DNA from: Agapanthus africanus
Lineage: Eukaryota; Streptophyta; Magnoliopsida; Asparagales; Amaryllidaceae
Reading direction: 5' to 3'
DNA: 64,000 nucleotides
Assembly (NCBI GenBank): GCA_030015575.1
Contig: CM057338.1
Location: 830,482,353 to 830,546,352, forward strand
The notes under the pieces are model-generated. The model made no database searches. It saw only the letters and a program-made list of their open reading frames with translations, and was not told the origin of the DNA. A program made the position numbers and the translations under genes. Each line of letters opens with the position of its first letter. Position 1 is the first letter of the stretch. Of this stretch, positions 1-9,769 are shown in pieces.

Positions 1-23
1 TTGGATTCTCTCTCAGGTTACTC
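1..23 (+). pseudogene. Copia element C, integrase fragment left of the A insertion
   Basis: These bases join in frame to 18254 onward once element A and one copy of its target duplication are removed. They read ILSQVTP, and the sequence after 18254 continues with PYTPQNNGVSERRNR, the end of the Copia integrase catalytic core. The last five bases (TACTC) are the left copy of A's target site duplication. The rest of element C lies beyond the left window edge. Confidence 0.8.
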
Positions 24-1926
24 TGTAAGTCGACGTTAGACACCCCACATGATTCGGGGAGGCGGAATAGGTAAAACAATCATTTTGTTTAAACTAATAT
101 CGACTAACTTTATGGATCTTTGCTAAACCGTAACTAACAACAACATAGAATTCATTAGCTAATATGAAAGAAGATTATACCCAATGAATCAAGTCCTTCT
201 TGTTCTCGTAGACCACCTCCTCGTCGGCCTCTTCGTTGTGATAGAAGATCCACCCGAGAGCCACTTCTCCAAGCTTTAACTTCTCACTTGAGGTAACTAG
301 GTGACTATGAGTGCTAATCAAAGCAACCTAGAGGATATAGAAGAGAACTAGGGATCTATTAGTCTTGCTAACCCTTGGATCTCAACACATGAAAGGTTAG
401 GGTTAGGGTTGAAGAGAGAGAGCTTGAGGAGAGAGAATGTGAAAGTAATTACTAAAATGAAAATTAACTCATTTGTGTATATATATCATGAAGCATAAAA
501 TATCTTGCACAAAATATCTTTGCACAAATATCTTCATGCTTCATTTAATACAAATGAATCATCTAATGAGTCATTAAAACCATTAATGCTTCATTAACTC
601 ATTTGATGAATCATCTCCATGAGTCACAAATCCATTTAATGCAAATAACACCTAAGCTCTCCACCTCATCAATCTTCAAGAAGCTTCTCGAAAAATTACG
701 AGAATGCCCCTCCCATCCATGAAAACACGGAAATACTGAGACTGTATAAATCAAATAATCCAATACTAGAATCTGGCTTAAACCAAAGCCTGTACGAACA
801 TCGTAAGTGCGTAAAAACACGTATGTGTCCGAACCCTGTCGTAAAACCATACGACCTCTATATCGTTTCGCCCGAAGCAGGAAAACTCTCTGTGTGGGAC
901 TCTAAAGACTCGACTACTACGCTGGCAGTGGGTTTAACCACACGCCGCAAGCGGTACTAGCTGTACGTAACGGTCCCCAGGTAGATGTCGATAAGAAGGC
1001 CGATAAGGAAACCCATCCGAACTCCTACTGAGCCTGATGTGACAATCTCCGTACAGTCCGGTCTGTTCGTCTAGGACTATCGCATATCGGGCCTAGGGGC
1101 GGCAAGCGTCAGTCCCCTAAAAGCGGTATAAGTCGAGTCAGAGCGAAGCCTATTACACCTTGAGAAGCTACTGGAAAACCTACCAGTATATCTCGCTTGC
1201 CCTGGCCAGGGACTTTGCGTAATGGCTCTCCAAACACAGCGCGATATCAACTCTCAATACCGGGAGAGACGAATCCTATCTAACCGCCACTGCCTCCAAG
1301 TGCTTCGGGACTGCACCCAACTGCTACCTGTTTGCATGACTCCTTTGAGCCGTGGTAGGGTAGCAATCTAAGAACAGTAGGAACACACTCGAGGCGAAGC
1401 AGCAGTGTCAAGTCTGCGGACTATGCTGCACTCATGTCACTTGGGAACTGTTAACTGACGACGGGTATAATACCAACCAACAGTTCCCTGCGAGTCCTGT
1501 CCGGTGTACCCGTAACCCAACGAGCACCTGTATACTATCTCCAGTACAACGTACTAATGGCTGTGGGACAGACCATTTCCCCTGCCGGGATGAGAAGCGT
1601 ACACACTAGTCTACTCCGGAGTATCGATGCCCTGTCTCAATAATCCTATGACTAGAGACCTGAAAAAGGATGTGCTTGTAGACTACCCAGCCCCCACTAG
1701 TGTGACTGCCATCACAACGCTGGTAGTCAAGCAAGATCCTAAGGGCTCTATCAATATGTATTCTCGATATGCTAACATATACACATATTAAGATAGATAT
1801 AAACCAAGTAGCATATTACCATGTTTAGCAAGATTGTTAATATAACTGTGAATATCCCAAGCTTCCATTAAGTAATATACAAGCTAGTATGATACAATAA
1901 TGGCCCCTAGGGCATATACACTAACA
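24..1926 (-). repeat. Copia A 3' LTR
   Basis: Nearly identical to 16332-18248. On the plus strand it runs from TGTAAGTCGACG to CACTAACA, so read on the minus strand it starts TGTTAG and ends TTACA. Relative to the other LTR it lacks about 14 bp near 800 and carries scattered substitutions. A candidate TATA box lies on the minus strand at 478-486, followed by a CT-rich stretch. Confidence 0.92.
478..486 (-). promoter_or_regulatory. candidate TATA box in Copia A 3' LTR
   Basis: An AT run reading ATATATATA on the minus strand, followed downstream by CT-rich sequence typical of plant transcription starts. The same motif is at 16787-16795 in the 5' LTR, where it would drive the element. The assignment rests on motif and position only. 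Confidence 0.45.
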
Positions 1927-1939
1927 ATCTCCCACTTGC
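1927..1939 (-). other. polypurine tract of Copia A
   Basis: On the minus strand the sequence GCAAGTGGGAGAT directly precedes the 3' LTR start. It is the expected plus-strand DNA primer, and the same motif precedes the 3' LTRs of C and G. Confidence 0.85.
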
Positions 1940-1940
1940 A

Positions 1941-4083
1941 CTAGGGCCATGTACTGGCGTATCGATGACCTATCATCTCGAGTAGCCTCTCGAACTGAAT
2001 CTGAGGTAAGGCCTTAGTGAATGGATCTGCAGTGTTCTCCTCTGTAGCAACTCTCCGGACCTCGATCTCCTGGCGATCTATGATCTCCCTGATCAGGTGA
2101 TACCGCCTTAAGATGTGTCTAGACTTCTGATGGGACCTGGGTTCCTTCGCTAAAGCTATAGCTCCGTTGTTGTCATAATACAGCGGTATTGGATCAGCAA
2201 TAGTAGGAACCACCTGAAGTTCTGTTAGGAACTTCTTCATCCAGACTGCTTCTTTTGCGGCATCGCAAGCAGCGATATACTCCGCTTCCATCGTCGAGTC
2301 AGCAACGGTGTCCTGCTTGGAACTCTTCCAGCATACCGCCCCTCCATTGAGGGTAAAGACATAACCTGACATGGACTTAGAGTCATCCTTGTCACTCTGG
2401 AAGCTGGAATCAGCAAAGACCTCGATCTTGAGGTCTTTTCCGCCGTAAACCAAGAACATCTCCTTAGTCCTTCTCAGGTACTTGAGAATGTTCTTTACTG
2501 CTATCCAGTGCTTCTCCCCTGGTTCTGACTGATACCTGCTTACCACGCTCAATGCGTAAGCTACATCTGGTCTGGTGCACAACATCGCATACATTATAGA
2601 GCCTACCGCAGAAGCATAGGGTATAATAGACATGCGATCCCTTTCCAAATCAGTCTTGGGAGACATCTCTTTGGAGAAGGTGATTCCGTGACAAGTCGGT
2701 AAACTACCGCGCTTAGAATCTTCCATACTGAATCTTTTCAGTATAGTGTTGATATACCTGGACTGTGAAAGTCCCAACATTCTCTTGGATCTATCACGAT
2801 AGATCCGGATCCCCAGAATGTAAGAGGCATCACCCAGGTCTTTTATGGAGAACCTGTGTGACAAGAATCCTTTGACAGATTGTAGCATAGGAATGTCATT
2901 TCCTATCAAGAGAATGCCATCCACGTACAAGATGAGGAATACGACAGTTCGTGCTACAATTTTACTATATATACATGGTTCATCTGGATTTTTGATAAAG
3001 CCATATTCTTTGACTGTTTCATCAAAACAGATGTTCCAACTCCGTGATGCCTGCTTTAGTCCATAAATGGACTTAAGCAACTTGCACACTTTCCCGCTGC
3101 TCCCACTCTGATTGAAATCTTCTGGCTGATCCATATAGACGCACTCTTCTAAATTACCATTTAGAAAAGCCGTCTTTACGTCCATCGGCCAGATCTCATA
3201 ATCATGGAAGGCGGCAATGGCAAGAAGGATCCGAATGGATTTGAGCATAGCCACTGGAGAAAAAGTTTCGTCATAGTCCAAACTAGGTCTTTGACGAAAA
3301 CCCTTTGCAACAAGTCTAGCCTTATAGGTTTCCACCTGTCCATCTACACCAATCTTTTTCTTGAAGATCCATTTGCATCTTATGGGTTTTACCCCATCTG
3401 GAGTAAAGTCCAAAGTCCATACTTTGTTGGTGTACATGGACTCCATCTCGGTCCGCATTGCATCCTGCCATCTTACCGAATCGCCGCTCTGGATGGCCTG
3501 CTGGAAGCTAGTAGGTTCATCATTATCAATGACGTAATCCTCTCTATCCCCATCTATGAGAAAACCGTAGTATCTCTCAGGCGGATGAGACGGCCTACTA
3601 CTCCTGCGGAGGGGTGCGGGAATGTCTTGTTCTTCTTGAACTACTGGTTCTACCAAACTTTCAGTAGTAGTTTGTGGTTCTGGAATTTCTTCCAGTTCTA
3701 TTGCGCTCCCACTTTTTTCCTTTTCTAAAAACTGCTGTTCTAGAAAATGGGCATTACGAGAAACAAAAACCTTTTGTTCCTCCGCGTAATAGAAAAAATA
3801 CCCCTTGGAGTTCTTTGGATATCCCACAAACTTACACTGTACTGATCGTGCCTCGAGTTTGTCCGCATGCTGCTTTTTAACAAAAGCTGGACATCCCCAT
3901 ATCTTCAGATACTGAAGATAGGGTTTCTTTCCACTCCACATCTGATATGGCGTGGTAGGCACAGTCTTGGTAGGAGCCCTGTTCAAAAGATATGCTGCTG
4001 ATTCTAGCGCATAACCCCAGAAAGATCGCGGTAACTCAGCATTACTCATCATGGAACGTACCATATCCAATAGGGTTCAGTTC
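1941..4083 (-). pseudogene. Copia A gag-pol, 3' part (integrase C-terminus, RT, RNase H)
   Basis: This is the C-terminal part of the Copia polyprotein, 709 codons from the first Met. It holds the end of integrase (from TLLDMVRSMMS), the reverse transcriptase and the RNase H (ADSTMEAEY, DNNGAIALAKEP), ending in a TAG stop at 1941-1943. The RT active site reads YVDG where intact G has YVDD, so a catalytic Asp is replaced by Gly. A tyrosine replaces cysteine before DNNGAIAL. Between the first Met and the TR-GAG insertion point there is also a TGA where G has an Arg CGA codon. The 5' part of the gene resumes at 12450. It is not expected to give active enzyme. Confidence 0.9.
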
Positions 4084-4391
4084 TGTTGGGGTAAAAATTT
4101 ACACCCCGGTTGACCGAGTCAAAGTCAAGGTCAACCCCCAAGCTAGTTGAGCCCAAGCCCAGGTCAAGCGGGCCCACGCCCAAATCGAGCCCGCAGCAAG
4201 CGTCCCCATGCCAACAACAAAATCATGTAATAAATAATTTTTATGTAATTGTTTATGCATGAATGTGGGCATAAAGCCAATATTTTGTAAGCCCATGGCT
4301 TATGTGCAAAAATGAAATGGCACATGTGCCATGGGATGGCTAAAATGCCATTTTTGTAAAGCCCAAGGGGCTATATGTAAATATGTAAGCC

Positions 4392-4399
4392 TATATAAG
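4392..4399 (+). promoter_or_regulatory. TATA box in TR-GAG 5' LTR
   Basis: TATATAAG in a short AT-rich stretch, about 310 bp into the LTR. The same motif is at 11258-11265 in the 3' LTR. It is the best candidate promoter for the Gag transcript. Confidence 0.6.
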
Positions 4400-4770
4400 G
4401 CAAAATGATGATGAATAAAATAACACTTTTCATTCTCTCCACAAAAATTAGAGCTGAGCTCTTTCTTCCTTCTTCAAGGTTCCAAAACCTTCTTCTTTCT
4501 CTTGAATTAAATCAAGAGTTTTACTCTTCCTTTTTCAAAACTAAATAGTTTTCCACCACAAAACCCACAAAGGGGAACTTGGATCTGCCATCAGATCTTA
4601 AAAAGGAGAGATTTTGAGATTTTACATCTCTTGATCTTCAAGATCCAGCAAGCAACAGGAGGAAGAAGAAGAACCCTTCCATTAACCCAACAAAAAAAAA
4701 ACACTCAGGAGTCTAACTCCTCTTTGATTTCTCTTCAGAGAAATCTTTTTAGGCTAAAAGCCTGTTGTGT

Positions 4771-5047
4771 GCGCAAGTCGCCCGCGTGCCGACACGTGGC
4801 GCGTGCGCTTGCGCAACTGCGCAAGTGCGCAAGTCGCCCGCGTGCCGACACGTGGCGCGCGCGCTTGCGCAACTGCGCAAGTGCGCAAGTCGCCCGCGTG
4901 CCGACACGTGGCGCGCGCGCTTGCGCAACTGCGCTTGTGCGCAAGTCGCCCGCGTGCCGACACGTGGCGCGCGCGCTTGCGCAACTGCGCAGTTGCGCAA
5001 GGCGCCCGCGTGCCGACACGTGGCGCGCGCGCTTGCGCAACTGCGCA
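4771..5047 (+). repeat. 56-bp tandem repeat, five copies, in TR-GAG 5' LTR
   Basis: The core GCCGACACGTGG recurs at 4788, 4844, 4900, 4956 and 5012, exactly 56 bp apart. Each unit is very GC-rich, holds a CACGTG palindrome (G-box, ABRE-like ACACGTGGC) and GCGC or TTGCGCAA palindromes. The array lies downstream of the TATA box. Open frames over it in all directions are by-products of low complexity. Confidence 0.95.
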
Positions 5048-5144
5048 TCCCTTGGATGTCTTTTCCCCCTCTTTTGTGTACATACATACACATATACATA
5101 TGTATACAAATTTATACATACACGTACTCCACGACACTGTCCCT

Positions 5145-5236
5145 GTTAGAAAAAAATTTCTAACGGGGCGCTGCCCCGCACCCCGCAAGGGGGCTGCTAG
5201 CCCCCTTGACCCCCAGCCCGCTATCCGGGTAGCGGG
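5145..5236 (+). other. four consecutive perfect hairpins in TR-GAG 5' LTR
   Basis: Four adjacent self-complementary segments: 5145-5164 (GTTAGAAA pairing TTTCTAAC), 5165-5177 (GGGGC pairing GCCCC, 3-nt loop), 5186-5208 (10-bp stem CAAGGGGGCT, 3-nt loop GCT) and 5217-5236 (CCCGCTA pairing TAGCGGG). A fifth, at 5434-5456, has a 10-bp stem CCCCGGCCTA with loop CCC. All recur in the 3' LTR at 12068-12159 and 12357-12379. Confidence 0.85.
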
Positions 5237-5530
5237 ACCCCCGTAAAAACTCTGCGTGGCTCCCGATATATCCAAACCCCCCCTTTCAGAACTGAACACA
5301 CGTATACTGCACATTGAGTTCGCATGACCAGTTTAACCCGTTAATCGGAGGTTCCCTCGCCCCAAAGGCGATGGGTAATTAACGGCAGCTTAGTCCGCGG
5401 CTGCCGGAGATTCGGATCCCCACAATCATTAAACCCCGGCCTACCCTAGGCCGGGGGAATCTGTAGTACGCCTGACAAGCGCGCGCGTATTCCCATCTCA
5501 CTGGGGTGACGAAAAACACCCTACAGATTC

Positions 5531-5549
5531 TGGCACGCCCGGTGGGACC
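5531..5549 (+). other. candidate primer binding site of TR-GAG
   Basis: TGGCACGCCCGGTGGGACC starts five bases after the 5' LTR end. It has the TGG start of a sequence complementary to a tRNA 3' CCA end. I cannot name the tRNA with certainty. Confidence 0.55.
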
Positions 5550-5667
5550 AATCTCTCCTCCCATATTTCGGGTTAAGCGTTCATGCGAACTCAATCAATG
5601 TACATATCTGTATTTATACTAAAATAATGCTCTTTCATGCAGGTCTTCAAGCCGTCATCTTTCAACA

Positions 5668-7875
5668 ATGTCTCCAGTGATGAACTCATCTCTTAGCACG
5701 GCTTCCGTCTCTTACACGATGAAGATAGACTCCAGGACGGTCCTCCCGGCCAGTCTTGCGCGACAATGGGAGGAGCCGCTGCTACCATTCGGCTCTATCA
5801 TGTTTATGCCAGTTGGCGCCATCCCAGCTCCTCAAGCCCCGATGGCAGACAAACCGGTCTCGAAAGGCAGGAGACCAAATGTGGTGATCTCAAGGGCGCC
5901 CCAACCCAAACGCAAGTCGGTGTCTGAACGAATTTCCTTGGCCCCAGCTGGGGGCAAGGCCATCAACACCAATAAAGCTACAACGCGTCCTGAGCAAGCT
6001 CCAGTGGTGCCCTTGACCACTGCTCGATCGGGTGTCTTCTCTAAGCTCCCCTCTGATCAACTCACAATGGCTTCCCGGGTAGCAGATGCCGGCCAAGCCT
6101 TCAAAATCGAGAAGCTGAGGGAGAAAAGGCTCAGATATAGAGCCAACAAAAGGGCTAGGGCTACTGCCAGGCTAAACCTCATGAGGTTCGAAGAACAGGA
6201 TTACCCCGCCGAAGATGAGAAAATGGCTGGGTATGTGGTCCACACTGTCTACATGGTAAGCACGCGCAGCAAGAGCAAGGACGGGGCTACCACATCTCAA
6301 ACCCAAGCTGGCTTGAATGTGATGGCCGCTTCCCAAGAACAGCCGCCTCTGCTAGGTGATGAAAACCCTCTCGATGAGGATGATAGGCAGAAAGACCTTT
6401 CGGTCCATGAGGAGTCGGGCTCAGAAAGCGAAGAAGAGCCGACTTTCCGCCCCAGGACTGCGGAGCAAGAGCTGCTTCAAGAGCTCCGAAAGCAGCTCAG
6501 AAGCAAAGACAAGGAGATGGCCAAGCTCTACTCAAAAATTGACGACTTGACAAATGTCGTCCTACAACTCACGGCCGAACTTGCTTCTCAGCCGCCCAAT
6601 CAAGCACATGGCTCTACTCATGAACCAGGAAATGGTGTCCCGAGACAGCCGACGCCTATTCCCTCAAATCCAAAAGTGGGCGGACCGTATGAAAATCAGT
6701 CGCATCCTATCTCGGGGAATGTCTTGGCCACCGATGACAGTAACCCGCTAACTCAAGATCAAATCATGGATTTGGTTACCAGCAAAGTCAAAACATTGGT
6801 GGCCGAAGCCGAAGCGCAAAAAGATATCAGCAGTAGTGGGAGGCCATATCCTGCTCAGTATGATCTGGTGGAATTTCCTAGCGGCTATGTCATCCCCAAA
6901 TTCGGGAGATTCGATGGGACGGGAAATGCGAATCAGCACATCGCCCACTTCAAGGCCTCATGCGGGAACACTGGGGGCAACGATGCGCTTCTCCTCCGCC
7001 AGTTCGTTAATAGCTTGACCGATGTTGCTTTCGACTGGTACGCGAGCATACCGGATGGCTCCGTCACAACTTTTGTCCAAATGGAGTCTCTGTTTCGGCA
7101 GAGGTTCATGAGCGTCAGCGATAAGATTACCATTGCCGAGCTCGTGAGGACCAAGCCCAAGAGCGACGAAAGCAGCACGGATTTTATAACCCGATGGCGC
7201 AATCTCTCCATCAAATGCGAACCGCCGATAGAGCAGGACCAATCTGTCAGTCTCCTCGTCGGAAATCTCAACAACTGGATGGCCCCGTTTCTATGTACCG
7301 CGGGTCTCAAAACATTCCAAGAGCTGACCAAAAAGGTCCAAACGTTGGAACGCTCAAAGCCCGAGTCCGCTCAGGATCTTCAGTTCACAAACAGACCGAA
7401 ACCTTGGAGGGACGACAACCGAAAAGGCGGAAGTTCTAGTATCACCGATTCTCCAAATAAGCAGAGAACGGGCGGAGCAAAAACTGACCAGCCTCGAGAG
7501 CCAACTTTGGAGGAAAGAAGAAATAAGGTCTACTCATTCCGAAGGGTCAAGGTCCACAAAATTTTTAAAGATGCTCTGAAGAATGGCCTGCGGCTACCAG
7601 AACCGAAAAGGCTAAGTGAAGCAAACAAGACTGATCATCCCAACTTTTGCCCATACCACCGAGTGTTGGGGCACACTATTGAAGACTGTTGCATCTTCAA
7701 GGATTGGGTCGAGAAACAATACAAGGCAGGAGAAATATCATTGTCCCTTGGCGTGTTAACAAACAATCAAGCTGGGACCGTCAATTTCATACAGACGGGG
7801 ACCGAAGTCCTTCAGGGACCTGATTCTCTCAAACACCCGCCTTTCTCTGGAAACAACAGACCACCAAGTCTTTAA
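5668..7875 (+). CDS. gag: Gag protein of TR-GAG (Ty3/Gypsy type)
   Basis: An uninterrupted 735-codon frame beginning about 140 bp after the 5' LTR. Residues 1-250 are basic and low in recognisable motifs. A heptad-like charged segment at about 265-305 (EQELLQELRKQLRSKDKEM) suggests a coiled coil. Residues about 393-560 match the plant retrotransposon Gag family, with PKFGRFDGTG, LLLRQFVNSL, FDWYASIPDG and FRQRF. Near residue 660 is FCPYHRVLGHTIEDC, a Cys-His knuckle-like module also found three times in element B. It should form the virus-like particle in the cytoplasm. There is no protease or pol after the stop, so replication would need enzymes from another element. The first Met was chosen because it opens the frame soon after the primer site. 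Confidence 0.9.
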   Translation: MSPVMNSSLSTASVSYTMKIDSRTVLPASLARQWEEPLLPFGSIMFMPVGAIPAPQAPMADKPVSKGRRPNVVISRAPQPKRKSVSERISLAPAGGKAINTNKATTRPEQAPVVPLTTARSGVFSKLPSDQLTMASRVADAGQAFKIEKLREKRLRYRANKRARATARLNLMRFEEQDYPAEDEKMAGYVVHTVYMVSTRSKSKDGATTSQTQAGLNVMAASQEQPPLLGDENPLDEDDRQKDLSVHEESGSESEEEPTFRPRTAEQELLQELRKQLRSKDKEMAKLYSKIDDLTNVVLQLTAELASQPPNQAHGSTHEPGNGVPRQPTPIPSNPKVGGPYENQSHPISGNVLATDDSNPLTQDQIMDLVTSKVKTLVAEAEAQKDISSSGRPYPAQYDLVEFPSGYVIPKFGRFDGTGNANQHIAHFKASCGNTGGNDALLLRQFVNSLTDVAFDWYASIPDGSVTTFVQMESLFRQRFMSVSDKITIAELVRTKPKSDESSTDFITRWRNLSIKCEPPIEQDQSVSLLVGNLNNWMAPFLCTAGLKTFQELTKKVQTLERSKPESAQDLQFTNRPKPWRDDNRKGGSSSITDSPNKQRTGGAKTDQPREPTLEERRNKVYSFRRVKVHKIFKDALKNGLRLPEPKRLSEANKTDHPNFCPYHRVLGHTIEDCCIFKDWVEKQYKAGEISLSLGVLTNNQAGTVNFIQTGTEVLQGPDSLKHPPFSGNNRPPSL

Positions 7876-8093
7876 ACTGGGAATAATCGACCACCACGTC
7901 ATTAAACTGGGAACAATCGACCTCTAAGTCGTTAAACTGGGAATGTAAAAAAAAATGTAAATAAAAAAAAATGTGTAAATAAAAGAAAAATAAAGAAAAG
8001 CCGAAATGATGGGGCAACCGCGAATAAATAGCCGAAATGATAGGGCGATCGCGACCTTCGCGATAAGAAAAGCTGAAATGATAGAGCAATCGC

Positions 8094-8137
<44 letters not shown>

Positions 8138-8364
8138 AAGGGCGGATGATGAGTTGCTCCTGGCATTATTCCAGTGCAGCAATGCAGACGCCAAACAAAA
8201 ATCCAATTTCCCAAAATTCTTTCAGCCCTACGGCCAGTCCCCAAATTGACTACCGTATACAATCCACGGGCTCAAATAATCCTCGGCATACCCATGCCCC
8301 ACCGCAACCACCAGTTACACGGCTGATCTCCACCTTTGGAATTATGCTTCATTGGAAAGACCCA
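7876..8364 (+). other. TR-GAG 3' untranslated region, first part
   Basis: No gene. It starts with three short direct repeats of an AAACTGGGAA-containing unit (to about 7945). Next come CCGAAATGAT repeats that match, inverted, the CATTTCGGCT repeats of element B at 38278-38490. Then follow a run of about 39 A at 8098-8136 and one copy of the GCTCCTGGCATTATTCCAGT unit. Confidence 0.8.
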
Positions 8365-8536
8365 CTCATGTGTCCTCACGATGCATGAGGAGAACAAACC
8401 TTCGTGAGATCCTTACGACTCACCAAGGAAAAACACACTTAGGAGTCCTCACGACTCTTAAGGAGAAAATACACCTACGGGATCCTTACGACTCGCAGGG
8501 AGAAAATACCTTTATGGGACCCTCACGGCCCATAAA
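8365..8536 (+). other. five-hairpin cassette 1 of TR-GAG
   Basis: Five short hairpins share a near-constant loop but have different stems: 8365-8389 (CTCATG/CATGAG), 8399-8428 (CCTT-GTGAG/CTCAC-AAGG), 8438-8462 (CTTAGGAG/CTCTTAAG), 8474-8499 (CCTACGGG/CTCGCAGG) and 8511-8536 (TTTATGGG/CCCATAAA). Loops are variants of ATCCTYACGA. Spacing is about 35-45 bp. A similar set is at 9210-9341, and inverted sets are in element B. Confidence 0.8.
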
Positions 8537-8589
8537 ATTGAAAAGTCTTAGGTGATAGGGATCCAAACCTGTCTCCTAAGCAATCGCTC

Positions 8590-8925
8590 CCCAATCCCCA
8601 AGTGGCGAATGATGAGTCGCTCCTGGTACCATATTCCAGTGCAGCGATGCAGACGCCAACCAAATTCCAAATCCCAATCCCCAAGTGGCGAATGATGAGT
8701 CGCTCCTGGTACCATATTCCAGTGCAGCGATGCAGACGGCAACCAAATTCCAAATCCCAATCCCCAAGTGGCGAATGATGAGTCGCTCCTAGTACCATAT
8801 TCCAGTGCAGCGATGCAGACGCCAACCAAATTCCAAATCCCAATCCCTAACGGCGAATGATGAGTCGTTCCTGGTATCATATTCCAGTGCAGCGATGCAG
8901 ATGCCAACAATGTCCCAAATTTTTT
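8590..8925 (+). repeat. 83-bp tandem repeat, four copies
   Basis: AGTGGCGAATGATGAGTCGC recurs at about 8601, 8684 and 8767, 83 bp apart, with a fourth diverged copy near 8850. Each unit includes CCAGTGCAGCGATGCAGACG, which can fold with its upstream half. It is non-coding and specific to the 3' part of the element. Confidence 0.9.
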
Positions 8926-9209
8926 TCCAGCCCTACGGTCTGGATCATACATCCTGCAAAACCGTATACAATCCACGGGCGTAAAACAATCCCGATCTCT
9001 CTAAAAAAAAAAAAAAAAAAAAAAAAGAAGAACGGTATGTCCACAAGCGAAATGGGCACGGATGAAAACCCGAAAGGGGCTCCGTGAGTAAAAACAGCAG
9101 GACTGCCGGCGAGTTTGTGAAAATCCGAAAGGGCGCAAACTCGTAAAAAAAAGAAGAAATGAAATGCACTCGCAAAGCCCTCTCGACTTTGTGAGAAGAA
9201 AACTCCCGC
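8926..9209 (+). other. TR-GAG spacer shared with element B
   Basis: No gene. It holds an A-run (about 9004-9026). The block that follows, about 9030-9180 with CCCGAAAGGGGC and GAAAATCCGAAAGGGCGC, matches 39186-39300 of B in reverse complement, including the poly-A/poly-T tract position. This is the clearest sequence link between the gag-only element and B. Confidence 0.85.
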
Positions 9210-9341
9210 GTGAGATCCCTATGACTCACAAAGGAGCAACACACTTAGGAGTCCCCACGACTCCTAAGGAGAAAATACACATGCGGGATCCTCACGACCC
9301 GTAGGGAGAAAATGCTTTGTGAGACCCTTATGGCTCACAAA
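9210..9341 (+). other. hairpin cassette 2 of TR-GAG
   Basis: Four hairpins in the same order as cassette 1: 9210-9229 (GTGAG/CTCAC, loop ATCCCTATGA), 9244-9268 (CTTAGGAG/CTCCTAAG, loop TCCCCACGA), 9283-9302 (GCGGG/CCCGT, loop ATCCTCACGA) and 9316-9341 (TTTGTGAG/CTCACAAA, loop ACCCTTATGG). Stems differ from cassette 1 (TTTGTGAG replaces TTTATGGG) yet pairing is kept. Confidence 0.8.
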
Positions 9342-9399
9342 ATGGAAAAGCCTTAGGTGATAGGGATCTAAACCTGTCTCCTAAGCCACCAATTCTCAA

Positions 9400-9690
9400 A
9401 TCCTCTCGGGGCAAATGATGAGTTGCTCCTGGCATCATTCCAGTGCAGCAATGCAGATGCCAACAACAAACAAAAAAAATCCCCAAATCCTCTCGGGGCA
9501 AATGATGAGTTGCTCCTGGCATTATTCCAGTGCAGCAATGCAGATGCCAAACAAACCAAATCCAAATCCTCTCGGGGCACATGATGAGTTGCTCCTGGCA
9601 TTATTCCAGTGCAGCAATGCAGATGCCGACAAAAATACCAATCCCAAAATTCTTTCATGACAAATGATGATTCGCTCCTGGTACCATATT
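9400..9690 (+). repeat. tandem repeat of about 80-87 bp, four copies
   Basis: GCAAATGATGAGTTGCTCC begins copies near 9411, 9498, 9577 and about 9659. Each contains GGCATCATTCCAGTGCAGC followed by a GATGCC arm, forming an imperfect hairpin. It is related to the 83-bp array at 8590 and to 38540-38590 of element B in reverse. Confidence 0.88.
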
Positions 9691-9769
9691 CCAGCATAGC
9701 GATGCTGATGTCAACTCAAATCAAACAAATCAAACCAACCAATTCCAACATCGACCTCTGCGTCAACCA

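Larger units (their letters stand above)
4084..5525 (+). repeat. TR-GAG 5' LTR
   Basis: 1442 bp, nearly identical to 10950-12449. The main difference is one fewer 56-bp tandem unit (five against six). It contains a TATA box at 4392-4399 and an AATAAA motif shortly after. The tandem array and a series of perfect hairpins lie downstream of the presumed start, hence in transcribed R/U5. The near identity implies recent insertion. Confidence 0.93.

Noticed and set aside
395-412. Telomere-like GGTTAGGGTTAGGG in Copia LTRs (also near 16703 and 56403)
   Set aside because: Only two units at the same place in each LTR copy, so it belongs to the LTR and is not an interstitial telomere.
2845-3880. Plus-strand ORFs of 68-174 codons, also at 58856-59939
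   Set aside because: They are antisense shadows of the Copia RT and integrase frames.
4631-5314. Several overlapping ORFs on both strands (up to 186 codons), also at 11591-12249
   Set aside because: They are open only because the 56-bp GC-rich LTR repeat lacks stop codons; peptides are repeats of the unit in each frame.
8098-8136. Run of about 39 A as a possible poly-A tail of a LINE, SINE or processed gene
   Set aside because: No target duplication or retroposon body next to it; it is internal to TR-GAG, and other A/T runs are shared with B.
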